64,000 nt of DNA from Spisula solida (Eukaryota > Mollusca > Bivalvia > Venerida > Mactridae): contig OX365944.1 in the NCBI GenBank assembly GCA_947247005.1, positions 25,767,501 through 25,831,500 on the forward strand, written 5' to 3'. Positions 45,601 to 57,448 of the stretch are shown here, piece after piece. Under the pieces are notes generated by a model. That model had not been told where the DNA came from, did not search any database, and saw only the letters and a program-made list of their open reading frames with translations. The first letter of the stretch is position 1. Each line of letters begins with the position of its first letter. The translations under genes were made by a program, and so were the position numbers.

Positions 45601-48600
45601 TGTTTATACTTGGCAAATATATCTGATTTAAAGAACAGTTTGGGACAGACAGACGGACCACAGGGATAGACAAGGGCAAATCAAGGTTGGTGGGGGCATT
45701 ATTAAGAAAAAAGTACCCACCATGAATGCTCATTTATTACTCAAATTTTCCATATTTCATATACTTTAGCTCATAATTAACTTTCCTCAATTTTCATGAT
45801 AATAATGAAATAATGCATGTTTAATTACATTAATTACTATCAACAGAAATTCATTTTACATGAATTGGTCTTACCTTTGATTGCTTCCATTTTTGTCTTG
45901 TGCGGAGTAACAAGCTCTTAATCTGTAGAGTTTCCCTTTAATTGATGCACTGTTTGCCTTCATAGCAAACAATCACTGTAACAAATGATTTGTGATATAA
46001 GAAATAAATAGGAAGATTGATTAGAAAAATGGAGTAAAATTTCTAAACTAAAATCTCATTTAAAAATTATTCTGAAGATTCCTAAAATAAATTCTTAAAT
46101 TTTTGTGATACTGCAAAAATTACTTTATAACAACATCTTAAAAAACTTTAATTTGTATACATGCATAACACACTAGTATCATAAGTTTTTAAAGCTCATA
46201 ATTATAATAAAGTTTTACATTTAAACTTTTAAGATTCATTTCATAATTCATTATGAGGAAAAAACAAGCAAACAACTTACCATAAAATCAGATGATAGTT
46301 CCATTATAATGTTACACTTTCTCCCCGTTCTTGATAATCATGAATTTATTAACACTCCGAAGCTCATGTCCTCAGTGAAAAAATGCATAGCAAACATAAA
46401 GAAATCTACTATCGAACACAATAAACAACTTATTAAGCTAGATTTGAAACTGACTTTTGAATATCTCGTCAGGAAACCGGTGCAAGCACTGACCAAGAGA
46501 GTCTATTTCAAAACTGTGGAGATTGTTTCCAAATCATGTCTATTAAAATGTGTTAAATATTCCTCATAGATCAACTCAGTGTAAGGGAGTGGGATTTATC
46601 ACTTATACAATTTATATTTATGTTTTTCATTGTACAGATTAATGTAATCATGTAATGTTTTCAAAGCAATAATTTCTTAAACCTCCTACACTTTGTAATA
46701 GATTCACCAACTTCCAAAAGGCTTATCAGCTAGATTTTATAAACAGTCTGTTTCTCCACAATTCAGCCAATGTGTTTACACACTAGTTAATTCTTAGTCT
46801 CGAGAGGTTATTTTATAGCCTTCATGGTTTATTAGTCCCCTACCGGTTTATAGGTTTGCCCTCCGTCCGTCCGTCAGTCAGTCCGTCAGTCTGTCAGTCA
46901 GTCCGTCTGTCAAAATTCTGACAAAAATTGTGGTTGCTATGGCAACAGAAACATTGAAAATGGCTTAAAACCGATAGGGGACTTCTGTATTGCTTGCAAT
47001 TCTTAATTACTTGTTTGTCTAGTGATTGTATCTTCTAGGGTTGATTATAAATTAACTATCACAGTACTATTTCAGAAGGATATATTATAACTCTATAAAG
47101 TGTATGGAAAGGGCATCCCAGTTCATATAAAACAATAATTTGGGAAATGCTGAGACTAGAAATTGTTGAAATAAGTGATAGGGTCAAAATTAACTGCAAT
47201 CTCATTAAACCCATCTCCACAAGGTATACTGATGTGAGGGTTGGTAACTTACTTTTGGGAAGATTGTATTACCTGCACACAGTGTAAATCAAATGCAAAT
47301 TAATATTTTTTAATTGATCATTATTAAAAATTGACATGTATTGTACCATTGTCAATTATTTACCATTAAAATAGTTTTCTTTTTAAGAGATAAAATAAAA
47401 TTATTTTGTTCTCAAATAACCAAAAGAAGGTATTACTTGACTTTATGTGAATTTAATGAATGTATGAAATAATACAGTTATGTGATGTGATGCATGTATG
47501 AATTAATATACATGTAGTTATATAAATTTAATGAATGTATGAAATAGAATAGTTATGTGAATAGTGAATATAGAAAATCAAATATATGTGCCAGATAAAC
47601 TTTTTGGTTAAATTCTTTTTCTCTGAGAGATGAAATTTACAAGTTTACACGCTCTGTAAAAATGACTAAAATTCCGTCTCAGCATGGAAAAAATTTGCTA
47701 AGTCTAATATTACGCTCCATGAAAATGACAAAGTTAAAAATTCCGCCTCAAATTCCGCTTTGCATTAATGTTGGAAGTTTACATTCAGTAGTATTACGCC
47801 CGGAACCGATTTTTTCCCCAAAGAGTTCCGTGCGTAAAAATAATTCCGCCTGTTGTCTGGGCGGAATTCAATCATTACGTGCCAATTCCGCCTCTATTCC
47901 GCCCGGAATCCGTCTCATTATTTCGTACAGGAACCTATGTCGGTCTGGATTTTCATAATTTGTCTGCATTTGTAGTCCTTAACTATTGGTCAAGCTTCAA
48001 TGAAACTCCATGTGACATATATTGTCAGGTCAGGTCCGATAATGATTGCTGGAGTTATTGCCCCTTATGGGAGACATATGTTGTTGTGTCAAATCCCAGT
48101 TGCTATGAATTGTCTTTGTGTCAAAATCCCAGTTGCAATGAATTGTACCTATTGTATGAATTGTTTGGTACATTAGGGATTATGAAAGGACTCCAGGAAA
48201 AAATTAAAAATATTGGGAACTCACACACCTTTTTTTCATTTGTTGTGTTACAGGTGGTCCAATGTGTTACAATTTACCCTCACAAACAATCAAGTATCAG
48301 TTCCATCACACTCATTTAATGGAAACGTTTGTCATTATTGCTGATTATAGGACAAATATTTCTAAATCCTAAATTCACATTATTTTTAGATATATTTTAA
48401 TTTATACAAAATACTTGCAACAGTATGTTTGGTGTATTTGCTGATGGTGTTGCGTCTACCAATTGTGGAGAAGTTGTCAATTTCTTGTGGAAAACTGGTC
48501 AAACTTACCTTTGTAGACAATATCTTGCAGAAACCTGTCATCTAAAAGGATTCTGACATAACCCACACTGTTTTCTAAGCTAGGTTCATGAAACATGGAA

Positions 48601-50416
48601 TGTGGATAGGGGGCAATAAGGGGATAATGCACGTCTAAAAATATTTTGATTCTGACAAAATTGTGGTTGCTATGGAGACACAAAGAGTGACAATATGTCC
48701 AAATCTGAATCCTGCCATAACTCAAATATTTTACAAGCTATGTTTATGAAACTTGGTATGTGGGTAGGTGCTATTAAGAAATTTATGCCCATCTTAGTAT
48801 ATTTCAATTCCGACAATAATTGTGGTTGCTATAGCAACATAAACATTGAAAATAATTTAAAGGTCATGGCTTCAAACCGGTAGGGACTTCTGTATTGCTT
48901 TTGGTTCTTAGTGACTTGTTACTATTATGATTATTATTTTTACTATGCTACTTGCAGAATCATACAGCACAATGTGTGTTACCAATCAACATGTGGAATG
49001 AGAAGATCTTCCTGTTTCTCTGGTACTGGTTAGTTGTCGTCTCTACCATCACCTGTCTAAGCTTCATCGCCTGGGTATGGTTGGCATTATTCCGCAAAAG
49101 TCGCGAAGCATTTGTGAAGAAGTACCTGAAATGCAGTTCAAGGTATAAATATCATCTTCATTATGCCCCAATCTCTGATAAGGCGGTATATTGCTTTGCA
49201 CAAATGTTTGTTGGTCTGTCGGGTAGACTCAATATTTTCCGTGTAATAACAACGCTTTGCCCTAGGATCGTCAAACTCTACATGGTCATTGTTCAACAGC
49301 AGTAGATGACCCCTATAGAATTAAGGGTCAGTAGGTCAAAGGTCACTATGACCTTTACCAATGCCATTTAGGACTATTAGAATTGTTTCCTTTTAATAAC
49401 TCAAGAACGCGTAGCCCTAGGATCTTTAAACTTTAGATGGAGTAGATGACCCCTATTGATTTTGAGGTCAGTAGGTCAAAGGTCAAAGTCATTGTGACTT
49501 ACCATTTCTGACTATTTGGGCTGCAATGGAGGCATACAGGTTATACAAAACATTGAAACCACTTTGATTATTTTAAAACATGCAGAATTTTGCAAATTTA
49601 AAGAATAAAAGCATTAAACTCAGAACAAAATTAGCCATTATCAAGACCAATTTACAATTTAGGTCACTATTTAATTGATCTTATTAGTGGAACTTTACTA
49701 CAATAAATCCTTACTGTAGAGTCATCATCTTTAAACTAAGAACCTTTCAATAAACCAAATCTTTAACACCCTTTCAATACAACCCCCCCCCCAAAGACTA
49801 CTGTAACATTTTACAGGGTCACAAGGATGTTGTCCTATTGAGGTTCACAGTGTACCTGTGTGGTAAACTACCTGTACACCAAAACCACTATTACAAAACC
49901 TGCCTGCAAAGACTTCTCTAATCACACTATTTTCATTGATATCTAACTTGTTATGATATACTATCTATCAACAATAGACCATCCTATGCTGTATGACAAG
50001 GAGCCTGGGTTCAAGCACCAGTCAGGCTGCACATTTTTTCTCACCCATTAACAAAGGCAAATGTTTCTCATCCACAGGTATTGCTTTTTTATTATAAAGG
50101 GTCAAACTTGAAATGATCATCATGATTTTGTATTTTCAGAATTCAGACTGCAATGGACAAGAAATTAGCGAAGAAGTTTGCTATGTACTTACGTGATGAT
50201 GGTGTGTTCGTGATCCGCATGATTCAGAAAAACTCTAACCACATTCTAGTGACGGATTTGATAGCGAGGCTCTGGGAACTTTACTTAGAGAAACCCATTG
50301 TAAAGAAGATTATTATGACATCAGAATCGGGCGATAATGGAAATAACAACACCACCCAAAGCAGTGCTCCACCCATTGGGCATTTGATGTCCCCATCAAA
50401 AACTAACTACATATAA
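39625..50416 (+). CDS. Innexin (gap-junction channel subunit), start exon missing
   Basis: Six exons join in phase: 39625-39812, 41588-41745, 43012-43264, 44012-44217, 48958-49142 and 50140-50416 (TAA), about 421 codons. Innexins form intercellular channels and hemichannels in the plasma membrane with four membrane spans. In order: DDDDWADRLNH before TM1; extracellular loop 1 with cysteines in DPIAC and NNYCW; the family signature YYQYVPVILLF in TM2; a cytoplasmic loop; TM3 at LYILVKLLYVVNVIS; loop 2 with cysteines in FPRATLC and HTAQCVLPINMW; TM4 at FLFLWYWLVVV; and a cytoplasmic tail with LRDDGVFVIRMI. Both cysteine pairs are intact. The first visible exon starts mid-codon after a clean acceptor and has no in-frame ATG, so a short upstream exon must supply the start. 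Introns carry many repeats, including a 3.5 kb element (44453-47931). Confidence 0.93.
39830..39990 (-). repeat. Dispersed repeat, copy 2
   Basis: Reverse complement of 10325-10510, sitting 18 bp after the donor of the first visible innexin exon. It extends loosely to about 40060. Confidence 0.7.
40440..40870. repeat. Dispersed repeat with GTTG run
   Basis: A GTTGGTTGGT-type microsatellite (40527-40560) is followed by two diverged units sharing ATTTCTCTGTAACCACTGG / ATTTCTCAGCAATCAATGG, GGTCGGATTT and GATCAGTACCAAGTCT. Intronic in the innexin gene. Confidence 0.6.
40916..41095. mobile_element. MITE-like repeat with AATGAGACCACC ends
   Basis: AGTAAAACCTGATCTCAATA and ATTAATGAGACCACC at the left are answered by AGGTGGTCTTATTATTTGAG at the right. 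It resembles the CAGTACAACCTCTC class of terminal repeats found at 42800. Confidence 0.45.
41156..41395. mobile_element. MITE family M3, copy 2
   Basis: Ends GGGTACTGTTTTATCAAAGA and CTTTGATAAAACAGTGACC are inverted. About 240 bp, in the first recognised innexin intron; related to 36804-37267. Confidence 0.7.
42297..42600. repeat. GTCC-rich dispersed repeat
   Basis: ATGGGGAGGCATATAGTG leads into a GTCCGTCCGTTCGTCC run, then CATTTTGACCTTCACC. This type of repeat, with a GTCC microsatellite at its head, recurs at 46835, 51780 and 63290. The short open frame over the run on the minus strand is not a gene. Confidence 0.65.
42799..42969. mobile_element. MITE with ACAGTACAACCTCTC ends
   Basis: The ends TACAGTACAACCTCTC and GAGAGGTTGTACTGTA are perfect inverted repeats 171 bp apart. 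A related half (AGAGGTTGTACTGTAT) ends near 63792 with TCCAACCTCTCTATAAC near 63665. It sits 43 bp before an innexin exon. Confidence 0.8.
43683..43757 (-). repeat. tRNA-like SINE head
   Basis: On the minus strand GTGACAAAGTGGATGAGTGC resembles an A box region and CCCTGGTTCAAATCTC a B box. In an innexin intron. Confidence 0.45.
44453..47931. mobile_element. 3.5 kb transposon-like element in an innexin intron
   Basis: The outer 12 bp, CCTGTACGAAAT at the left and ATTTCGTACAGG at the right, are exact inverted copies. Both ends then carry roughly 250-300 bp rich in repeated GGCGGAATT / AATTCCGCC motifs in opposite orientation (44453-44750 and 47640-47931). The 2.9 kb interior (44751-47639) is AT-rich, with no convincing transposase; the only sizeable frame, 46309-46569 on the plus strand, matches nothing I know. 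No clear target duplication. It lies wholly between the innexin exons at 44012 and 48958. Confidence 0.7.
46835..47045. repeat. Dispersed repeat with GTCAGTCC run
   Basis: TTAGTCCCCTACCGGTTTAT, a run of GTCCGTCAGTCAGTCC, then TGTGGTTGCTATGGCAACAG and GGGACTTCTGTATTGCTT. The last two blocks recur at about 48820-48900 (TGTGGTTGCTATAGCAACAT, GGGACTTCTGTATTGCTT). Confidence 0.65.
48580..48935. repeat. Dispersed repeat, related to 46835-47045
   Basis: Two diverged units share TTCATGAAACATGGAATGTG / TTATGAAACTTGGTATGTGG, ATTGTGGTTGCTATGG and GGGACTTCTGTATTGC. It ends about 20 bp before an innexin exon. Confidence 0.6.
49333..49485 (+). repeat. Two AGGTCAAAGGTCA (DR1-like) sites in a dispersed repeat
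   Basis: AGGTCAAAGGTCA is present at 49333-49345 and again at 49473-49485, inside diverged units that also share AGTAGATGACCCCTAT. The motif equals a DR1 nuclear-receptor half-site pair. Similar AGGTCA-rich repeats are frequent, so function is doubtful. Last innexin intron. Confidence 0.5.
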
Positions 50417-50957
50417 GCCAAATAGACATTTTATGTGCCCGTCAACTTAAAACTTAAACTACATATAAAAGGCAACCTAATGCTTTTTAGAATGTAATTT
50501 GTATGATTATGTATAGAACACAATTATTACACAACAATGTATATTTTATCAATCTTGTTAACCCTCTACTCTATAAGGGCCAGTTTTACACATTTCAATG
50601 GTAGCAGTTAGTCCTGGATATAGTTGTAAAATAGTGTACATAAATTTGATTATAAATGTTCTTTTGAGGAAACAATTACAATGATCATTTTACAATTCAA
50701 ATCTTACTCATATTTTATTTTTCATTGCACATTATATAATATATATACATGTATACATTGTATTTTGCTTGTTTTTGTGAAGTTTGTGTGTTCTGCAAAA
50801 CATTGAAATGTATATGTGTTTATAGTTACTGTCTATTTCTTATACCATGTATAATAAGACGTGTATTCTAGTCATTAGTTCTTATTGTAACATTATAAAG
50901 GTCATTTTAAATGAATCATCTGATTATTATCCAACAAACGAGAAGTTTTTGGGTGTG

Positions 50958-50993
50958 TGTGTGGGGGGGGGGGGGGGGGGGGGGAGGGGGGGT
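50958..50993. repeat. TG tract and long G-run
   Basis: GTGTGTGT followed by some 30 consecutive or near-consecutive G residues, a probable G-quadruplex former and a spot where sequencing length is unreliable. Between 50417 and 51780, downstream of the innexin stop, nothing else was recognised. Confidence 0.8.
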
Positions 50994-51779
50994 ATTTATG
51001 ATTTCAAGTCATATTCAATTTGGTATACTATGTTTGAGGTGTCAATTTGAACTGATTATCTTCAGTAGATGCTTTGGATACCAAACATATATGTATTTAA
51101 ACAAAGGCCAGGGAGGCTTCAAAAGGGATCAGTGATGAGGATGATAATCTATGATTTCATTTACTTTGGCCTTATAATGGTTTTGTTTAATCACATGTTT
51201 CTCTGTTATTTTGAAATTGTGTTATTATATAAAAATTATTATGTCACAAATTTTTAGAACTTTTTAAAAATGACTGTATCTACTGTTTAATAATATTCAT
51301 TCCTCTGTGGCCTTCCATGAAAATTTGACAATGGTGTTGGAACTTTCTCCACATGTGGAGAAGTTGCTGGTTACTCGTGGAAGGGTAAGTTAGTACTGGT
51401 TGAAATACAGTCCAGAACTAGTGGTCAGATACATAATGGCCGCATATACATATTATAGCTGGAAAAATTGTTTGGAAAAGGCAAAATAAACCTGAACAAT
51501 AAATCAAATTAGTAAGAGTTGTGCAATGCAGAAAAATAGCTCGATAACTTCTTGTTCACACATACTCTTGTGTGTATAATCGTATCATAATATATAGAAA
51601 ATACATGTATACAAACATTTTATTATTTGCTTTCAAGGAAATATAGAGATTAATCAGTGGAAATAACAGTTAAATTATTATTTTGCTATTTTCACTGTTT
51701 AAGAAGCTTGTTTCAGTATCATGCAGAAAAAGAAATAATATAAAGAAAATTTGTTGATTTTTGGTGCAAGTTCAATTTT

Positions 51780-52480
51780 ATTAGGGCCCCGCAAATTTTT
51801 TTTTGCGTGCCCTATAGTAATCACCCTGTCCGTGCGTCTGTCCGTACGAATGCACCGGTAGTTGTGGGGTGTGGAACAATAGGCTATTTTTAGATTCCAT
51901 TCATTCCGTCACTTGTGGGGTGCAAAATGCTACTTGTGGGTTGCAACCAAACAAAAGAAAGAACAAAAGAAAACCCCACAAGTACCGTCTCATGAGTACG
52001 TCCGTCCGTCCGTCCGTCCGTCCACATTTTAAAGTTTTTTCTTAATAACTTGAAAACCATTATAGGTATTGACTTCAAACAAGTTATATAACTCTCGCTA
52101 CAATATTTGAAGAGTTATGGCCCTTTGTAAAATTCTAATGTTCATCAATTTTCAGTTTTTTTTCTTGATAACTTGAAAACCATTAAAGATATCAACTTGA
52201 GATTTTAACCATAAGCTCACAACAACAAAACACTATTTTATGACAAGTTACATTACTCTAGCTACAATATTGGAAGAATTATGGCCTTTTGTTAAATTCA
52301 AATTTACTCATTTTTCATCTTTTTTCTTCGTAACTTCACAACGATAGTAGATTCAAATGAAACTTGTTATAATTATTGCCAGTGATAATACGCTTATCTT
52401 TAGCAAAGGGCAACAACTCTAGCTTTGATAAATTTTGACTTATGCCCCTTTTCAGCTTCAAAAACTATAACATTGGTCAA
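51780..52480. repeat. Dispersed repeat with GTCC run and ~125-bp internal units
   Basis: GGGCCCCGCAAATTTTTTTT and a GTCCGTCCGTCC run (about 52002-52023) head several diverged units with CTTAATAACTTGAAAACCAT, ATAACTCTCGCTACAATAT and GAGTTATGGCCCTTTG. The following stretch 52481-53740 has no recognised feature. Confidence 0.65.
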
Positions 52481-53740
52481 AGTTAAAAAATGGTTCAAGA
52501 TATTCAAATGAAACTTGCTATACTTACTTCTATTGACTACGACAATAAGTTCATGTATGTGGAGCAAAAACAATATACACATTTTTAGCAAAGGGCGACA
52601 ACTCTTTAAAACTTTAATAATTTTGGACTGATTCCCCTTAACACTTGCACACAAAACAAAAAGATTAATGTAGTTCTGTTTTGTGTATTTCCATCTTGCA
52701 AACAATATTGGCCGATCAGGAACAGGGCAATTTCAATGAAATCAATGTCATGATTTCATGAATTCAGTGTGCAATTTTAGTCTGTCAAAGATATTTCCAA
52801 ACTTTATAAAAGTCAAAGTTCATCATGGTTTCTATGTAGATAATTAAATCTGCGCTTTTCAAACAACTTTAATTGAATTTTAGAAGGGAGTGAATTACTT
52901 TATTTCAGGCATCAACACATGAAAGTTTGAGATATGACTTTGTTATTGTGTCTGAGTACAGAAACTTATAGCGCTGATAATTATGCAACCCCACTATACT
53001 TCTACACTCCTCCCCTCCCCCTCTTACAACATGCTACCATGGGGCCCTGTTCACGACAGTGATAATTCTAGTTTCACTTGTGATCACAGAAAATTAAATT
53101 TACTTGGTGAAATACATTCGATCTTACACTAAAGTCAACAAATATCCTCTATATATTCAGTTGTTAGAGCTCTTAAAGAATTGTTGTTCTTATAAAATGT
53201 GTAATTCTAACACGATCTGCGGATTAATCCATTAGATTTAGAGCAGACCAGGCCATGTTTAATTACCCCCTATAAAACATGGTATCAAATTGGCTGTTAC
53301 TATTTACGCCCCGTATCACGTGACATATTTATGAATGAATGAACATAAACTTTATAGTAAATCTTCAACGAAACGCGATGACAAGGCAAGATGCACGGGT
53401 ATCCAGTGTTACAGCTATGACGTATCTATTTTTAGAAACTCCAATATAATCTCGAAACTAAGTTTCAGAAAAACTTCTGATAATCAATTCATTTATATTT
53501 TTCATTTCATTAAATAGCTACCCTATACTCGTGTTATTAAAATTGTTTCAATGTTTAAAATGTGTTATTTCCTTCAGAAAATTACGAAGGTCATTTTCAT
53601 TAACGAGGGAGGTAATTGTACCAGCTAATAAGCCACTCAATTTCAGTATGGAATTATGTTAAATGTCAAATGGGTGAAAATGGAATGCGTGCAGTTAAAT
53701 AGTGCGAGATATTATCGTATTTAGAATCGAAATTAAAACT

Positions 53741-53903
53741 CTGTTCTTGTATTTTGTCAGTGAATAAAACACGGGCACTTGTTCGGATGCGGAAAATTAA
53801 ATCCCTCGTGCTACGCACTCGTGATTTAATTTCACAAGTGATTTAATATTTCCGCATCCGAACTCCTGCCCATGTTTTATTCACCGACAAAATACGCGAA
53901 CAG
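53741..53903. mobile_element. Foldback element with CTACGCACTC loop
   Basis: Arms of about 60 bp (53741-53798, 53843-53903) pair, for example GTTCGGATGCGGAAA against TTTCCGCATCCGAAC and CTGTTCTTGTATTTTGT against ACAAAATACGCGAACAG. The centre holds an inner hairpin around CTCGTGCTACGCACTCGTG, close to the loop of the 17391-17547 element. Confidence 0.85.
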
Positions 53904-56900
53904 ATTTTTATTTCTTTAATAATGTATCAGACAATTCCACTGTAGTGGTATCATTGTTTCACCATGTTTTGGTTATACCTCATAAAGCTTTTTTGCTATT
54001 TCCATTCAAATATGGACTGATTTTATATCAAGGTAGTCCTTTACCATTGAACTTAAAAACTCAAGGAGTCTCACTATTTAAAAATAAAGAATTTTCAAAA
54101 GTCAATGAGTCCCAAGCCAATGTATGAGTCTGGGATTCGGAACTGCTACTTCAAGGACAAATATATTGTGAAATTCATGTAAATTTTATGACATTAACTC
54201 AATGTAAATTGAAAATTGTAATGCTCTAAGAATACTCATTATTTTGTAATTAAAAATAGTTGTTTGATATTAACTGTGTTTTGTTAGACAATCATTGACA
54301 AAATAAAAGTTCTTGTTACTTTATTATCTCAAATAAGATCAGAGTTTTCTTCTTAGCTCACCTGTCACAAAATGACAAACCCTCAATCTGGGAATCAGCT
54401 AATCAAAATGTTTGTCCTCAATTGCAAGATGAATGAAAACCCCAGTGTTGCATGGCACAGTAGAAAAGAACCAACACCTCCCAGACCTTGAACACTTTCA
54501 AGTCTGGGTTGGCAGCCCACTAGTTGACGTCACCATGATTTTAGCCTGCACCATATATGTTTATCGTTTTTGTTCTGCACAAGTTGAACACGCTTCTCAA
54601 CTATATTATGTATAGTCATCAAGAACGTCGATGTCCCAGAGTGGGATCTGTACTTTACCTGGATGAGAGAAGAGAAACATTGCATTTCTAGCTTCTTCTC
54701 ATTTTCTGTATGGCTCTTCAAACATGTGCATTACTTGTGCAATAAATGTATTTCGCTTGGAATTTACTGTGATGATTGCAAAAAGACATAAGTAAATGCA
54801 GAATATGAGATGTAAAAATGAAGAGCCACAAAGAAATGAAAGCTTAAGTATTGCAAGGTTATCGGACATACATTGGCACACATTGACTGAAACACGACGC
54901 ATTATATGGTTTGCGCCGCATATGCGTACATGGTGGTCAATTACCAATAATAAGCACCATACGCATTCCAGAATAATTTCCATCCCCGATTACAAAAAAT
55001 AGAACAAATGCAGGTCACTACAAAAAATCATGATCATGTCACGCCTAGGTGGAAACCTATTAGCAAAGTACATGATGTACTGGTACACCCCCCCCCCCCC
55101 GTAAGTTTACATTGGTGATATACGTTCCAGTGCTAATTTCTGAGGCTAATGCTGTGGTACAAATATAAATTATATATTGCTATAACGCACAGATATTATA
55201 AGTACAATGACACATGGCTTGTTTGCGTTATTTTTAAAGTAATCAATCTCAGATGTTCTTTTTCTGATGCGTTTTGTAATCAAAAACAATTTAATGCCTA
55301 TGAAAAATAAATAACTACAGTATGATGTTAGTGCATTTCTAATCAGCTGTTTTTAAATGAAGTTTAAAACATTAAAAAAAATTGAGTGTAATATTAAGTT
55401 TCCAGTGAGAACTCAGATACAAAAGTACACAAAAGTCACAATATATCAACATTTATAATCTTTATACATATGAGAATAAATTAGCTCTATTATGCACAAG
55501 GGAGGCAACTTAGTGTGTAATGGAAATGAGAACAGTCTGAGTTGTCTTCCTTTGTTATTTTACCAGCAAGATAAGCTCCATACATACGACTGATACATGC
55601 GTACCTAAAGTTTTGTACCCTAGCATTTCACACATGACACAATTCTTAAGTTTCCAAGTTCGTTATCTCGCTCCGTATACAATAAACTAACATAGCTGAA
55701 ACTGTGTATTACAGACGTGATATTTAGAGGTAAGGTACATTCTCTGAAATACTCATCAGGCATTATTTAGTTTATAATATACAATTTTATGAATGCTGTT
55801 CAGTAACTTTCTAATTACAATTGTCTCATTAATAATTAATAAGTCATAATGCATTTATTAAGACAATTAACGTTAAGTTTGTTAAATCAATCGAATCATT
55901 ATACATTGGCAAAGGAGCGTCTTCAACATGACGGGGTGGGGGGCAAATCATTGACATTTAAGGTTATTTAATAGCACACGGTGGATGTTGGTGTATGTTA
56001 TAAGTGGAGAAGGCATATCTGCTGTGTTTCAGTTTGTTAATAAATAAGCTGGTAATCAGAATTTAATTATATAACATCATTTCGTTAGGGTTTTTATAAA
56101 CAATGGATCCATCTGGTGCAATCTGTGCATTCTGAGATACCTAATCTGGTATTACCGAAGACAGTTTTATTATAAAATTAAGCAAATTTAAATCCTTATT
56201 TTGTTATTCCTCTTACTTATTCTTGTACAAGTTCCCGATTTATTAACTCTTTACAGGAAGGGGTTAAGCAAGAGCAATTTAACACAGCAGTGGTAAAGTT
56301 TAATTAAGAGCAATAAAGGAGTTCACGCAAAAACGGGGTGCATTCAACAGGTTCTTGACAACATGTCTTCATGTTGTTAAAGCTATTTTGCGTGCGAAAT
56401 GAGCACAAAATATGCACGTTTTATACTTTGTCACCATAAGCAAAAAGCTAATTACCAATTACGAGACTATTTGAGGTTTAACATTATGAATGTGGTCTGA
56501 ATTATAGGGGGATGGGGGCAAACAATATGTAACCCCCCCCCTCCCTGTCCTGACATATGGGGACCACTGGCTCCTACGCCCATGTTATAATAGTTAATGT
56601 GAGGGAACTGGTGTTGCAATCTCTTGAGAAATGCTTAAAATGGGAATATGTGCACGCCGAACAAAACATGATTGACGAGGTCACACATGTAACATTAAGT
56701 CATGCAGTGTTTTTTTTGTATAATCTACAAAGAAGGGATTAATTATAGCATTACTATTTAAATGTCAGATACGTTGAGTGGGCTCAGCTCTTCTTTGCTA
56801 AGTTGAGAGAGCTCCCCTGTGTAGATACATGGCTGTTAACTTATACAACGAGAGAATGCAACATGGGTACTCAGAAATATTGGTCAGCTACCCAGATGGG

Positions 56901-57157
56901 TTCATACTACCATGCATATACCAATTATACAAGTTAGCGTAAAACGCAATTCTAATTTCCTATCATGAAAATTGTTGTTTATCTCGCAAATGCGTTATAT
57001 GTCTCATTTATTCTTTTTATTTCCACATTCACATGAGCTAAGACTTAATTTTACGTACATGGACATTACAGATTCTGGCTAATGCAATTTGTATGTTGCC
57101 GCGTTATCAGCAGCAAGGCATTATAGTAGATCTACCGATTAGCACTATGTACATGTA
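53904..57157. other. Gene-poor stretch
   Basis: No convincing gene. It contains a GAGTCCC-type dispersed repeat (about 54060-54150), a TAGCTCACCTG repeat start at 54354, and C-runs at about 55087 and 56533. Open frames here are short and lack recognisable domains or splice context. Confidence 0.5.
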
Positions 57158-57416
57158 CGAGGGGTGATCAATATATTCATGGACTTTCCATCTAGCAATT
57201 TTGTTTTTTCAGCAAGGCTCAAAAGCAAAATTGCATTATTCAGTGTAGGATATCTCCGACCGAATGCACATCAAAAACATTGTGACGTCACAATATAATT
57301 AATTAATTGAAACGCTAGATAATTGATAGATCTATATTGCCTGGTAATTTCATTGTTCTAGAATCAATATTTAAAAAGTTAGAAGGAAAGTCCTCGAATA
57401 TATTGATCACCCCTCG
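57158..57416. mobile_element. Mariner-like MITE just upstream of ependymin copy 3
   Basis: 259 bp bounded by CGAGGGGTGATCAATATATT and AATATATTGATCACCCCTCG, flanked by TA at both ends. It contains GTGACGTCAC (a CRE-like core) near 57287. Its right end is 32 bp before the ATG at 57449, so it lies in the promoter or 5' untranslated region of that gene. Confidence 0.88.
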
Positions 57417-57448
57417 TACGTATGATTTTTCCAGAGACGAGCGGCATC

